From assembly GCA_964242625.1 (NCBI GenBank), contig CAXTAO010000005.1, positions 1 through 64,000 of the forward strand: a stretch of DNA of 64,000 nt. The letters are read 5' to 3'. The notes under the pieces are model-generated. The model had not been told where the DNA came from. It searched no databases and saw only the letters and a program-made list of their open reading frames with translations. This document shows, in pieces, positions 8,078 through 17,216 of this stretch (position 1 is the first letter of the stretch; every line of letters starts with the position of its first letter). This DNA comes from JASLDZ01 sp964242625 (lineage in GTDB: Bacteria > Pseudomonadota > Alphaproteobacteria > Caulobacterales > Caulobacteraceae). Made by a program: the position numbers and the translations under genes.

Positions 8078-9148
8078 ATGACCACCCGTCGCGCGCTTAT
8101 CGGTGCGAGCTTCGGCCTGGGCGCCGCCGCCCTTTGCGCGCCCCGCGGTCTCCACGCCCAGGAGCCCGGCCAGCTTGCCGCTCCCGACGCCGATCCGCAC
8201 CCGCAGGGGGAGAGCTTCGCCGACCGCATGACGGGCTTCGTCAGCCCCGCCCACGATCCTTGCATCATCAGGGAAGGCGACACCTACTACGTGTACGGCA
8301 GCGACGGTCCGGGCGCCGAGCACGACCTGCACACGCCGTGCCGCACATCAAAGGACCTGCTTCACTGGGAGGACCAGGGCGAGATCTTCCATGGCATGCC
8401 CCCGTGGGCGCTGGACGCGGTTCCCGGGACCAAGGGCATCTGGGCGCCCGACATCTCCCGCGTGAACGGGCGATACCACCTCTACTACGCGGTCTCGACC
8501 TTCGGCTCCAACCTGTCGGCGATCGGCTTGGCCACGACCAGGACGCTGAACAAGGCGAGCCCGGATTACGGGTGGCGGGACGAGGGCCTCGTCTTCGCCT
8601 CGCGGCGCGGCGACGACTACAACTGCATCGATCCCTGCCACCTGATCACGCCCGCCGGCGACCGCTGGCTCGCGTTCGGCAGCTTCTGGGGCGGCGTGAA
8701 GTTGATCGCGTTGAACAGGGCGACCGGCAAGCCCGACCCGAACCCGAGGGTGTACAGTCTCGACGAACGTCCCGCGCCAAAGGGCGCGCCTGATGCGATC
8801 GAAGCGCCCTTCATCTTCCAGCGCGACGGCTGGTACTACCTGTTCGCGTCCTACGACTACTGCTGCAAGGGCGCGGCGAGCAGCTACTACATGGTGGTCG
8901 GCCGCTCGCGCACCGTCACCGGCCCGTACAAGGGTCGCGACGGCGGCGACATGAGCCACGGGCTCGGCACCCTCCTGCTCCGCGGCGACATGCGCTGGCG
9001 CGGGCCGGGCCACAACGCCGTGCTTCACGACGCTGAACGCGACTACCTCGTCTACCACGCCTACGACGCGACCAACCACGGCGCGAGCACCCTGCGCATC
9101 TCGCCCATCAGTTGGACGGCGGACGGCTGGCCCACCGCCCGGCTCTGA
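8078..9148 (+). CDS. GH43 endo-1,5-alpha-L-arabinanase-like enzyme
   Basis: An exported 356-aa GH43 enzyme that probably cuts the alpha-1,5 backbone of arabinan. The N-terminus (MTTRRALIGASFGLGAAAL) is a twin-arginine-type signal. Catalytic residues match the family: base Asp60 (SPAHDPCII), Asp185 (YNCIDPCHLI), acid Glu242 (DAIEAPFIF), plus GPGHNAV. The long upstream open frame is rejected because ATG 8078 has a good ribosome site (GAGGGAGG) and starts the signal peptide. With the divergent GH43 gene and the nearby TonB receptor it forms an arabinan uptake/degradation locus. Confidence 0.88.
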   Translation: MTTRRALIGASFGLGAAALCAPRGLHAQEPGQLAAPDADPHPQGESFADRMTGFVSPAHDPCIIREGDTYYVYGSDGPGAEHDLHTPCRTSKDLLHWEDQGEIFHGMPPWALDAVPGTKGIWAPDISRVNGRYHLYYAVSTFGSNLSAIGLATTRTLNKASPDYGWRDEGLVFASRRGDDYNCIDPCHLITPAGDRWLAFGSFWGGVKLIALNRATGKPDPNPRVYSLDERPAPKGAPDAIEAPFIFQRDGWYYLFASYDYCCKGAASSYYMVVGRSRTVTGPYKGRDGGDMSHGLGTLLLRGDMRWRGPGHNAVLHDAERDYLVYHAYDATNHGASTLRISPISWTADGWPTARL

Positions 9149-9169
9149 CGCCGGGCGGCTAGGGCGCCG

Positions 9170-11875
9170 CTAGAGCGACCAGCGGAAGCCGATCTCGTAG
9201 GTCGTGTCGAACCGGCGCGTGTCGCGCGGAAAGTAGGGCGAGCCGCCGAACGAGTCCTGGTAGATCGAGTCCAGCGCGTTCACCCAGTCGAAGGTCAGGG
9301 TAGCCTTGGGCGACAGCTTGTAGCCGAACGTCATGTCGAGTTGCTCGATCGGCGAGACCACCACGCTCGCCGGTTCCCCGGCCGCGACGGCGACGGCGGC
9401 GTTGTTGTAGCTGTCGGTATAGCGGCTGCGCCAGTTGTAGGCGACCCGCGCCGAGTACGGTCCGCGCTCGTACAGGCCAATCGCGTTCAGCGAATAGCGC
9501 GACACGCCCACCAGCTGCTGGTCGGGGCCAAACGTCCCCGGCGTGGCGCCGGGCGACTGGGTCGTCCCGTCAATGTAGGTGAAGTTGAGCTGGGTTCCGA
9601 AACCCCGCGCCCAGTCGGGCATGAAGGCGAAGTCGTAGAACTGCGTGTAGCCGATCTCTATCCCCTTGAGCTCGCCCGAGCCCGTGTTGTTGGGACGAGT
9701 GACCGCGTATACGCGGCCGCCGATGGTCTCGTCGCCGGCGTAAGACTGAATATAGCCGTCGATCTCGCGCAGAAAGGCGGTGGCGGTGAGCGAACCCGTG
9801 CGCGCGAAGTACCACTCCAGGGCCCAGTCCAGGTTGTCGGACTTGACCTCCTGCAAGTTGGGATTGCCGCCGGTGCCGCTGCCGAGGAGCGTCGCGCCCG
9901 GACTGGTCAACGACACGGCCGGATTGAGCGCCGCGAAGTCCGGCCGGGTGATGGTGCGATTGTAGGCGAAGCGCGCCTGCAGGCCTGCGGGCAGCCGCGC
10001 ACGGATGTTGAGACTCGGCAACACGTCGAAGGTGCTGGTGTCGGCCGCGAGCGGGGTTGTTGCGGTCGAGGCGATGCCGGCCGCATCGGTCGTGGTGACC
10101 ACGTTGAAGCCGCGCAGGTTCTGGTCGGTCTGGACGAAGCGCAGTCCCGCCACGCCATCGATCGGGATGGACGCGAGGTCGTACGCGCCCCGGGCTTGGA
10201 GGTAGCCTGAGTAGGTGATCTCCCGATCGCTGAAGAAGCGCGACGGGTCGAGGGCGACAGGACCCTGGTACGGGTTGGGCAGCAGCGCGCGCAGCGTGTT
10301 GGTGCTGTTCAGCAGGAAGTCGGCGTTGGGCGTGGCGAAGCGCGAGACGCCCACCTCCGCGTCCCCGTCGAAGAAGCCGCTCGGCGACACGCCCTCCAGA
10401 CCCGGAACGGAGCCCGCGCTGATCCCGCCGGCGTAGGGCTGCGGGCTGGGGTTCGTCGAGTTGCTTTTGGCCGTGCGGTCCGCCGCGCGGAAGCCGGCCT
10501 CGATCGATCGGAGGGGACCGTTGGCGAAGGTGTAGGACGCGTCCAGGCGCCCGGTGATCGACTCGCCGCTGTCGCGCCCGTGCTCGTCGAACAACTGGAA
10601 CAGCGAGAAATTGGCCGGATCCTCCAAATTCAGGCCGGTGTAGCTGAGATACGGCGTCCCCGATCCCTGGTAGTTGAAGTCAGCGAACACCGACGGCGTG
10701 ATGAAGCTGGTGTCCAGAATGGCGGCGCGGGTCTTGAAGATGCTGTGCGTGTAGGAGACATCGCCGCTGACCTTCAGCTGCTCGTGCGTCCAGGCGCCGC
10801 CGCTGGCCAGCTGGTAGGTCTGCGAGTCGATCTGGGTGGCCTGGGTGCTGGCGATGCTGAAGGTGCCCGTCGTGTTCAGCGTCTTGACCAAATCGGTCCC
10901 AGGGTAGGTCGTCGTGCCGGTGATCGCGCCCAGCCGCGGCAGGCCGACGAAAAAGTCCACCCCCGTGCGGTTCTGGTCCTCCGTAAAGAAACCTTCCGTG
11001 TAGAACTCGAGCTCGCTGTTGGGGCGCCACTGCAGGGCGAAGTCGGCGGCGGGGCGACGACGATCGCCCGAAATTGTTTGCTGGCCGGTGTTGCTGGGCC
11101 CGTACTGCGTCCCGATGAAGTCGGACACGTAGTTGTCGATGATCTCGTTGCGATAGTGGCGCTCCTGATAGGAGACGCCCACAAGCGCGCCCACCTCGCC
11201 CGCGCCGGTCATCCAGCGATTGGACGCCAGCACGCCGATATTGGGGTCCAGCTTGTCAGACAAATTACTGTAAACGAGGCGGCCCGTGGCGGAGAGCTCG
11301 GACCCCTTGAAGTCGAAGGGCCGATGCGTGCGGACGTCGATGGTGCCGGCGATGCCCCCCTCGAGCTGGTCGGCCGAGTTCGACTTGTAGACGTCCACGC
11401 GCTGAAGAAAGGCGGCGGGCACGTCCGCGAGGGCGACGTAGCGCCCCGTGGTGGTGAACAGCTCGCGCCCGTTCAGGAGCGTGACCACGTTGGGAAGACC
11501 GCGGATGAGCACGGCGACGCCCTCGTCCTGGTTGCGGGTGATCTGCACGCCGGTGACACGCTGCAACGCCTCAGCGACGTTGTCGTCAGGAAGCTTGCCG
11601 ATGTCTTCCGCGACGACCGAATCCACGACCTTGTCGCTGTCTCGACGAAGCTTTTGTGCACTGAGAACGCTCTGCCTGACACCGGTGACGACGACTTCCG
11701 TCTGGGGAACCGCGGCGTTCTGATCAGCCTGAGCCGTACTCGGCGGCGCAGGCGCGGTGGGGTCGGGAAGCGCGGGCGGCGTTGCGGGGATGTTTTGAGC
11801 GCCGGCCGCCGTGACGGCGGCGAGCGTCATCGCCAGCACGGACGTGGACGTCGCGATCTGCGCCTTGGAAAGCAT
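9170..11875 (-). CDS. TonB-dependent outer-membrane receptor (probable oligosaccharide importer)
   Basis: A 901-aa receptor. A signal peptide (MLSKAQIATSTSVLAMTLAAV...) is followed by an Ala/Pro-rich linker, a TonB box (TEVVVTG), the plug (KLPDDNVAEALQRVTGVQI, VLIRGLPNVVTLLNGRELF) and a C-terminal 22-strand barrel ending in an aromatic-rich strand (YEIGFRWSL). This plug type is common in Caulobacterales receptors for plant oligosaccharides. ATG 11875 is preceded by GGGGGAG; the frame opens further to 11962 but without a signal peptide. Placement 21 bp beyond the GH43 gene and the shared upstream motif suggest arabino-oligosaccharide uptake (inference). Confidence 0.9.
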   Translation of the reverse strand: MLSKAQIATSTSVLAMTLAAVTAAGAQNIPATPPALPDPTAPAPPSTAQADQNAAVPQTEVVVTGVRQSVLSAQKLRRDSDKVVDSVVAEDIGKLPDDNVAEALQRVTGVQITRNQDEGVAVLIRGLPNVVTLLNGRELFTTTGRYVALADVPAAFLQRVDVYKSNSADQLEGGIAGTIDVRTHRPFDFKGSELSATGRLVYSNLSDKLDPNIGVLASNRWMTGAGEVGALVGVSYQERHYRNEIIDNYVSDFIGTQYGPSNTGQQTISGDRRRPAADFALQWRPNSELEFYTEGFFTEDQNRTGVDFFVGLPRLGAITGTTTYPGTDLVKTLNTTGTFSIASTQATQIDSQTYQLASGGAWTHEQLKVSGDVSYTHSIFKTRAAILDTSFITPSVFADFNYQGSGTPYLSYTGLNLEDPANFSLFQLFDEHGRDSGESITGRLDASYTFANGPLRSIEAGFRAADRTAKSNSTNPSPQPYAGGISAGSVPGLEGVSPSGFFDGDAEVGVSRFATPNADFLLNSTNTLRALLPNPYQGPVALDPSRFFSDREITYSGYLQARGAYDLASIPIDGVAGLRFVQTDQNLRGFNVVTTTDAAGIASTATTPLAADTSTFDVLPSLNIRARLPAGLQARFAYNRTITRPDFAALNPAVSLTSPGATLLGSGTGGNPNLQEVKSDNLDWALEWYFARTGSLTATAFLREIDGYIQSYAGDETIGGRVYAVTRPNNTGSGELKGIEIGYTQFYDFAFMPDWARGFGTQLNFTYIDGTTQSPGATPGTFGPDQQLVGVSRYSLNAIGLYERGPYSARVAYNWRSRYTDSYNNAAVAVAAGEPASVVVSPIEQLDMTFGYKLSPKATLTFDWVNALDSIYQDSFGGSPYFPRDTRRFDTTYEIGFRWSL

Positions 11876-11925
11876 AGTCTCCCCCTGGCGGTCTGATGCC
11901 GCTGGCGCCCGACGGCGCATCATTA

Positions 11926-11937
11926 CTCCTACAAATA
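11926..11937. promoter_or_regulatory. Candidate operator, copy 2 (CTCCTACAAATA)
   Basis: About 50 bp upstream of the TonB receptor start; identical over 12 nt to the motif between the divergent GH43 genes, so both transcription units may answer to one regulator. No regulator gene for the locus is present in the window. Confidence 0.45.
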
Positions 11938-12137
11938 AGCCATGGGTGTGCAGACTGCGCAAGAGGTGCGCAGGGGCTCCCCGGCTACGTTGGGCTCATA
12001 AGCGTCGATGATCTTGTCGATCAGGCCGAGAGGGCTCTGCCCGAATATCGGGCACGTCGCCGTCGGGGACCGCCAGGGCGACCTCGCCGTAGCGCCGATC
12101 ATGGAGCGCTGCGGCGAAGCGATCCATGATCGGGGCG

Positions 12138-12470
12138 GGTGCTGTCAGACTCGCGGCGCCCTGTCTCCGTCGAACGCAGCCCGCTACTCCTCGCCAGGGC
12201 TAGGCGGCGAGGGTCCGCCACTCGGCCAACGCGGCTGAGCGGTTGGCCTTGAAGGTCTCTCGGCTGGTGAGGTGGCGTTCCTGGTTGAAGTGGTTGTGGA
12301 AGGAGGCGTGGACCGAGGCGCGTTGCGCAGCGACAGCGGGTAGCGGACGTACATCATCACCACCAGCCGGATCACTTCCGGCGAGCTGTCGAACCAGCGG
12401 AACGGGTTGGGCGGCTTGGGGCGGCGGGCCATGTCGCCAGGCCTATCCGCCCCCGGTTACCTGGCGGTGC
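12138..12470 (-). mobile_element. Internally deleted IS6-family element
   Basis: The left end (GGTGCTGTCAGAC) and about 60 bp of non-coding DNA match the intact IS at 25828-26654. The copy keeps only the two extremities of the transposase gene and its right end is degenerate (complement GCACCGCCAGGTAACCGG), so the right boundary is approximate. It should be immobile on its own. Confidence 0.75.
12200..12432 (-). pseudogene. IS6 transposase remnant
   Basis: The first ~36 residues (MARRPKPPNPFRWFDSS... to PLSLRN) align with the N-terminus of the intact transposase at 25892-26605. The sequence then jumps, out of frame, to the C-terminal part (VHASFHNHFNQERHLTSRE ... ALAEWRTLAA, stop at 12200). 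All three DDE catalytic residues are deleted. N-terminal differences show that it derives from a related but distinct IS copy. Confidence 0.8.
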
Positions 12471-12804
12471 AGTTGGACTAACAGAGCCCCGCTCCGGTAT
12501 GCGGACGCTCGCGGGAGCGCAGCGAGGGTCTGCTTAGCACAGCCGTGCTGACGTCCGCTTCCCACCCATGGCGGACTCTGGCGAGGTCCGCTTGACGGCG
12601 CTGCCCCGGGTGCGCCGGCGTTCGGCTGAAAAGCGCCAGGCCCGACAAATGGTGCGCCTCTTGGAGCTGAGTATCGGGCGAGCCCTCAAGCTTCCAGGAC
12701 CCCCGAAGGTTGCGGATGCGCGGACCTTCGCGCAGCACCATGCGTTCGGCACGCGCCTTCCACGGCTTCGCGCTCTGCGCCGAGCGGCCCACCTTGGAAA
12801 TTCC
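12471..12804. other. Intergenic region, no gene seen
   Basis: About 330 bp between the IS6 remnant and the MFS gene. Open frames on both strands look like chance. A single GGAAGCGGACGTCAGC-type block sits here on the minus strand (12547-12566), related to the dispersed repeat found elsewhere in the window. Confidence 0.5.
12547..12566 (-). repeat. Half-copy of dispersed AGCGGAC repeat
   Basis: The minus strand reads GGTGGGAAGCGGACGTCAGC, the second half of the ~44-bp repeat described at 18266-18309. Confidence 0.4.
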
Positions 12805-13974
12805 ATGCAGCAAGAGCGGCGACCTGGACCCGCGATGGCCGTCACCTGCGGGCTGGCGGTCGCGACGATCTACTTCATCCAGCCTCTGCTCGGGGCGGTG
12901 GAGCACGACTTCACAGGCTCCGTCTGGTCGACGTTGACGCCCACGCTCACACAGCTGGGCTACGCCGCCGGCCTGTTTACGCTTGTGCCGCTGGGGGACG
13001 TCGTCGATCGGCGTCGACTTATCCTGGCTCAGCTGACCGGGCTGAGCCTTAGCCTCCTCGCGGCGGCCGCTGCGCCTTCCGCCTTCTTTCTCGCGCTCGC
13101 GTCTTTCGTGGTGGGTACGCTGGCCGCCGTGGCGCAGCAGATCGTCCCCTTGGCCGCCAGCTTGGCGGAGCCGGAGCGGCGCGGCGCGGCCGTGGGCGAG
13201 GTCATGACCGGCCTTCTATGCGGCATCCTGTTCAGCCGGACCGCGGCGGGCCTCTTGGGCGTGCACCTCGGCTGGCGAGCGATCTTCGTCATCAGCTCGC
13301 CCTTGGTTCTGGCGGCGGCAGGCTGGATAACGGTCGTCCTGCCTCCCCAGCCCCCAACCTCTAAGCTCGCCTACCGCCAGCTGATGACCTCGCTTGTGCA
13401 GCTCTGGCGCGACGAACCGCGCCTGCGTGTCGCCGCGCTGACCCAGGCCGCGCTGTTCGCCGCCTTCAGCGCGTTCTGGACCGTGTTGGCGCTGCGTTTA
13501 GCGCTACCCGATCTCCATCTCGGAGCGGATGCGGCTGGCCTCTTCGGCCTAGTCGGCGCGGTGGGGGTGTTCGCGGCCAAGCCCGTGGGGAAATGGGCCG
13601 ATCGGCGCGGGCCGGAGGCCGTGCTGATCGGGGCTGCGGCCCTGGTATTCGCAGCCTGGCTAATCTTCGCCTTGTGGAACGGCGTCATCGGTCTTGTGGT
13701 GGGCGTCGTCGTGCTCGATCTCGGCGTGCAGAGCGCGCTGGTGAGCAATCAGCACGTCATCTACAGCCTGCGTCCCGAGGCCCGGAGCCGCGTGAACACC
13801 GTCTTCATGGGGAGCGTCTTCCTCGGCGGGGCGGTCGGGTCGGCCCTCGCGGTCGCGGCATGGCGGGGTGCGGGCTGGACGGCCGTGGCCGGCCTTGGCC
13901 TAGCGGCCGCCGCCTTCGCGTGCGCCGTCCAGGCGCTTGCCCCACGACTTCGTTGGGCTGGTCGAAGCGAGTAG
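12805..13974 (+). CDS. MFS family transporter (drug or sugar exporter type)
   Basis: A 389-aa inner-membrane major facilitator with about 12 membrane helices. The N-terminus (CGLAVATIYFIQPLL) and the loop between helices 2 and 3 (PLGDVVDRRRLIL) are hallmark MFS features, as is the cytoplasmic GKWADRRG repeat of that motif in the second half. I chose ATG 12805 because the preceding ~80 codons of open frame are soluble and unlike the family. Substrate cannot be inferred. Confidence 0.85.
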   Translation: MQQERRPGPAMAVTCGLAVATIYFIQPLLGAVEHDFTGSVWSTLTPTLTQLGYAAGLFTLVPLGDVVDRRRLILAQLTGLSLSLLAAAAAPSAFFLALASFVVGTLAAVAQQIVPLAASLAEPERRGAAVGEVMTGLLCGILFSRTAAGLLGVHLGWRAIFVISSPLVLAAAGWITVVLPPQPPTSKLAYRQLMTSLVQLWRDEPRLRVAALTQAALFAAFSAFWTVLALRLALPDLHLGADAAGLFGLVGAVGVFAAKPVGKWADRRGPEAVLIGAAALVFAAWLIFALWNGVIGLVVGVVVLDLGVQSALVSNQHVIYSLRPEARSRVNTVFMGSVFLGGAVGSALAVAAWRGAGWTAVAGLGLAAAAFACAVQALAPRLRWAGRSE

Positions 13975-13996
13975 TGGTCCGACCCAGGTCGGCTTC

Positions 13997-14040
13997 GCGC
14001 CAGGAGCGGACATCGTCGTCGCTACCAGAAGCGGGCCGTT
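13997..14040 (+). repeat. Dispersed 44-bp intergenic repeat
   Basis: Reads GCGCCAGGAGCGGACATC, a ~10-nt spacer, then CAGAAGCGGGCCGTT. It begins 23 bp after the MFS stop codon. Confidence 0.55.
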
Positions 14041-14211
14041 TTGAACCGGCTTACTACGTCCGCTCACGCGTGAAGGACTGACGCCCTTTTATCATCCTAA
14101 GCTGATGCGATCCGCGAGCCGGAAAGCTTTCCCTCGAGATCGCGCCAACGTGCGGCCTCGACAGGAGTGTTAAGGCGAGGCTTGCGTCACGTAAGTCTGG
14201 AGATGACGACT

Positions 14212-14928
14212 ATGCGCTTTCTCCTGGCTCTCTTGCTCACGGCGCCTCTCGCCTACGGCCGCCTGCGCGTTGCGCCCGGCCACGAGGTCGCGAAGGGCGT
14301 GGCGGCGGCTCCGCGATTGCTCTCAGGCGCTCCCGCGCCGATCCTGGCCCGCATCAACGCCGCGATGGTGCGGGTCGATGCGCGGGGTCGCAGCAGCGCC
14401 GCGGACTGCCGCACGAGCCTGCGTGAACGCAAGGACCTGCCCCAGGGAGACGACGACGGCTGGACGCGTGACGTCAAAGTAGTCTTCACGGGGCCTCGCC
14501 TCTTCGCGATCCTGATCCAGGACAGCTACTACTGCGGCGGCCCTTATCCTGCGCGCGACGACCAAGCGCTCGTCTTTGACCTGAGCACGGGCCGACCGGT
14601 CGACTGGAGACCTCTCTTCCCGCCGGCCCTGCACGCACAGACCGCCACGGACACGGCGGGAGACGGCGCAACGCTGGGCTTCTTTAAAGCCAACTCCGCC
14701 CTCGTCGGGCTAATGGGTCCCGTCAACGAGGAGTGCCGCGACGGGCTGGAGAGTCGCTACATCATGGTCTGGCCCGACCGCGCCGCAGGTGGGCTTGTGC
14801 TCGGCCTGCGCGGCTTCCCTCATGTAAGCCAAGCGTGCGAGGAAGACGTGACGCTCACGCCCGCAAAGCTGCGTCACCTCGGCTTCGCCAGCGCTCTGGT
14901 GGACGCGATCTCACCTCCAGGCAGCTGA
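14212..14928 (+). CDS. Exported hypothetical protein
   Basis: A 238-aa protein with a short signal peptide (MRFLLALLLTAPLAYG). I do not recognise a family. The mature part has four cysteines (in ADCRTS, YYCGG, NEECRD, SQACEED), suggesting disulfides, and a YPARDDQALVFDLSTGRPVDW segment reminiscent of periplasmic proteins that show an early beta-strand repeat. ATG 14212 lies 9 nt after GGAG; the ATG at 14203 directly abuts it. It stands alone between the MFS gene and the cupin gene. Confidence 0.65.
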   Translation: MRFLLALLLTAPLAYGRLRVAPGHEVAKGVAAAPRLLSGAPAPILARINAAMVRVDARGRSSAADCRTSLRERKDLPQGDDDGWTRDVKVVFTGPRLFAILIQDSYYCGGPYPARDDQALVFDLSTGRPVDWRPLFPPALHAQTATDTAGDGATLGFFKANSALVGLMGPVNEECRDGLESRYIMVWPDRAAGGLVLGLRGFPHVSQACEEDVTLTPAKLRHLGFASALVDAISPPGS

Positions 14929-15090
14929 ACGCCGGCGAAGCCAAGCCGCAGCGCTGCAAGGCCTCGCCAGCCTTCCCTGTCCCGAACGCTGACGGACGTC
15001 GGGCCTGCGCCAGCGGCGGACGCTGGAATGTCTCCGCAAACTCGGCGTTTCAGACAGGTATGCGCGGATCCGTTGAGTAGGTCGGCGATC

Positions 15091-15765
15091 TCAGGACGCT
15101 GGGCAGAGGCCGCTGGGCGCCCAGGCCGAGGTCAGGGTGGTCGGCAGCGCGCCCTCTTCGTGAAGGATCAGGGCGAACCCGCGCCGCGTCTCCGGGCCGA
15201 TCGCTTTCAGAAGCATGGGCGGACCGCGCCGGACGGTCAGCGAATGCCCCGGGCCACGCGCCACCTGGACGCCGTCGGGCGTCTCCAGGCAGCTCGAGCC
15301 GGTGACGCCATAGAAGGCTTCCGGACCGGAGTGGACGTGAACGGGCGCGGACATGCCGGGAGAGAAGGTCGACTTCAGGTACTCCGCGCTGAATGCCCCC
15401 TCGCGCGTATCGAGCGGAAGCGGACCGACAACGGCGAGTCGCTGACCTCCCACAACCTCGCGGTCTCGAGCGCCGACGTCGAAGAGCCAGACGCGTCCAA
15501 ACGCCTGCGCCACGACGCCGTGCGCCGGTCTAACCCGCTCCGCCTCCGCCGAGCTCGGGAAGGCGTAGATGGTCCAGTAGAGCGGTCCTGGAGAAAGCTG
15601 GCCCATGGGCGCATGTGCGATCAGGCACGCAGGGCCGGGCGCTTCTCCGGCCCCACCGAGACATGGACGCGATGTCGCCTGGGCGTGCGCTACGAAGGGG
15701 GCCGCCGCGAGCGCCGCGGTGGCGACGGCCAAAGCCCGGCACCTGCGGACAGCATGAACCGCCAT
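15091..15765 (-). CDS. Exported cupin-domain protein
   Basis: A 224-aa protein with a signal peptide (RRCRALAVATAALAAAPFVAHA) and a C-terminal cupin barrel: PVHVHSGPEAFYGVTG gives the His-x-His...Glu metal motif, and a second motif region is GHSLTVRRGPPMLLKA. The enzymatic role is unknown. ATG 15765 follows GGAGG. It is a single gene, tail-to-tail with the preceding exported protein. Confidence 0.75.
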   Translation of the reverse strand: MAVHAVRRCRALAVATAALAAAPFVAHAQATSRPCLGGAGEAPGPACLIAHAPMGQLSPGPLYWTIYAFPSSAEAERVRPAHGVVAQAFGRVWLFDVGARDREVVGGQRLAVVGPLPLDTREGAFSAEYLKSTFSPGMSAPVHVHSGPEAFYGVTGSSCLETPDGVQVARGPGHSLTVRRGPPMLLKAIGPETRRGFALILHEEGALPTTLTSAWAPSGLCPAS

Positions 15766-15870
15766 GGTCGCCTCCGACCTTAAACGCTTCGAGTAGCCTG
15801 CGTGGACCAACGCGAACTGTCCATGCCTGATCAGCACAGGTCGCTGGCGTGGGTGCGGAGCGGCCGGAAC

Positions 15871-15914
15871 GCGCCATTAGGAGATGTTGGCTCCGCTCCC
15901 GAGAGCGGACCTTC
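15871..15914 (+). repeat. Dispersed 44-bp intergenic repeat (diverged)
   Basis: Reads GCGCCATTAGGAGATGTTGG then CCGAGAGCGGACCTTC; the first half is degenerate. It lies between the cupin gene and the M42 peptidase gene. Confidence 0.45.
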
Positions 15915-15948
15915 ATCTGCCAGATGGAGGCGACTACTACAGTCGAGC

Positions 15949-17088
15949 TCAGCCTCCAGACGGGGTGAAGTCGCGCAATCGCGCCACCTCGGCTGTGTCG
16001 AGCCGCTGTAGAAGGCCAACGACAAGCTCCACCATGCCGTCGAAGTCGCGCCGGTCGATGACCCCGTTGTGGGCGTGGGTGTACCGCGCCGGCACCACGA
16101 GGTTGACGGTCGGCACGCCGCCGTTCGACCGTTGGATCTCCGCGGAGTCGTCGCCATAGCCTTGCACGAGGTCTAGCTGCAGCGGCACGCGCTTGGCGGC
16201 GGCTACAGCTTTGGTGAGGGCGACTAGCTTGCGGTTCGGCAGGGCCGAGCTGTCGTAGAGGAAGACGCCGGGGCCGCCGCCCAGTCGGGCCTGCGTTTCC
16301 TCCGGATTGCGATCGGGGCTGTCGCCGGCGATCCCGCCCTCGATGGCGACGGCCGCCTCCGGCTTGACCACCTCCGCCGCGCTCTCGGCCCCGCGGAGGC
16401 CGATCTCCTCCTGAGTGGTGATGACAAAGCTGATCCGGTTGGGGTGGCCGGCGGCCTTGAGCCGCCGCATGGCCTCGATCACAACCGCGCAGCCCACCCG
16501 GTCGTCCCAGGCCTTGCCGAGGTAGCGCCCGCCGGCCAGCTCCTCGAAGGGGCTGTCAGGCACGACCGGGTCCCCCGGTGAGAGCCCCAGCGCCGCCACC
16601 TCGGCCGCGTCGTGGGCGCCAACGTCGAGGTAGAGGCTGTCGCGCGGGAACACCTTTGTGCGCTCTTCGGGCGGGGTGACGTGGATGTCGCGGATGCCGG
16701 TCACCGCGCGGACCGGGCCCTTGGAACCCAGGATCACCCAGCGCTGGTCGGGCAGCGCCTGGTCAAGCCATCCGCCAAGCATCTGCATGGACAGAAAGCC
16801 CGTGGGCGTGACCCGCCGCACGAGGCCGCCGAGCTCGTCCATGTGGGCGTCCAGCATGACCCGCGGGCCGGCCGAGCCCTGCTCGGCGATGACCGAGCCC
16901 AGGCCGTCGTAGGTCAGCCGGTCGGCCCACGGCTTCATCTCGCGCACCACCACCGCGCGCACGGGCTCTTCGAAGCCGGAAGGACCTGCGGCGTCCGAGA
17001 GTTCACGCAGGAGCGCCTTCGTCCGATCCTGCGCCCCGGCGGGGGCGGCGACGAGAAGGGCCAGAAGGCCGGCGATCAAGGTGCGCAT
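15949..17088 (-). CDS. Exported M42-family metallopeptidase (FrvX-like aminopeptidase)
   Basis: A 379-aa di-zinc aminopeptidase-like protein with a signal peptide (MRTLIAGLLALLVAAPAGAQ). The M42 metal and catalytic motifs are all visible: DAHMDELG, KAWDDRVGC, TTQEEIGLRGA (catalytic Glu pair), AIEGG and the C-terminal ARYTHAHNGV. M42 enzymes are usually cytoplasmic; the signal peptide implies periplasmic peptide breakdown. It is divergent from the acetamidase-like gene at 17217. Confidence 0.88.
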   Translation of the reverse strand: MRTLIAGLLALLVAAPAGAQDRTKALLRELSDAAGPSGFEEPVRAVVVREMKPWADRLTYDGLGSVIAEQGSAGPRVMLDAHMDELGGLVRRVTPTGFLSMQMLGGWLDQALPDQRWVILGSKGPVRAVTGIRDIHVTPPEERTKVFPRDSLYLDVGAHDAAEVAALGLSPGDPVVPDSPFEELAGGRYLGKAWDDRVGCAVVIEAMRRLKAAGHPNRISFVITTQEEIGLRGAESAAEVVKPEAAVAIEGGIAGDSPDRNPEETQARLGGGPGVFLYDSSALPNRKLVALTKAVAAAKRVPLQLDLVQGYGDDSAEIQRSNGGVPTVNLVVPARYTHAHNGVIDRRDFDGMVELVVGLLQRLDTAEVARLRDFTPSGG

Positions 17089-17216
17089 GCACCGACGCTA
17101 GCCCGCCGGCTCCCCGCCGCGATAGCGTGCCGAGGCTGGTGTACGCCACCATGTCCGCTAGCTTGAGCGTTATCGTCGGCGCGCCGCTCCTGCGCCGAGC
17201 AGGAGGAGCGTCCCAG

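Noticed and set aside
11990..12137. Possible coding remnant on the minus strand (FGQSPLGLIDKIIDAYEP-like)
   Set aside because: Only a short stretch looks protein-like, with a frame change and no recognisable family.
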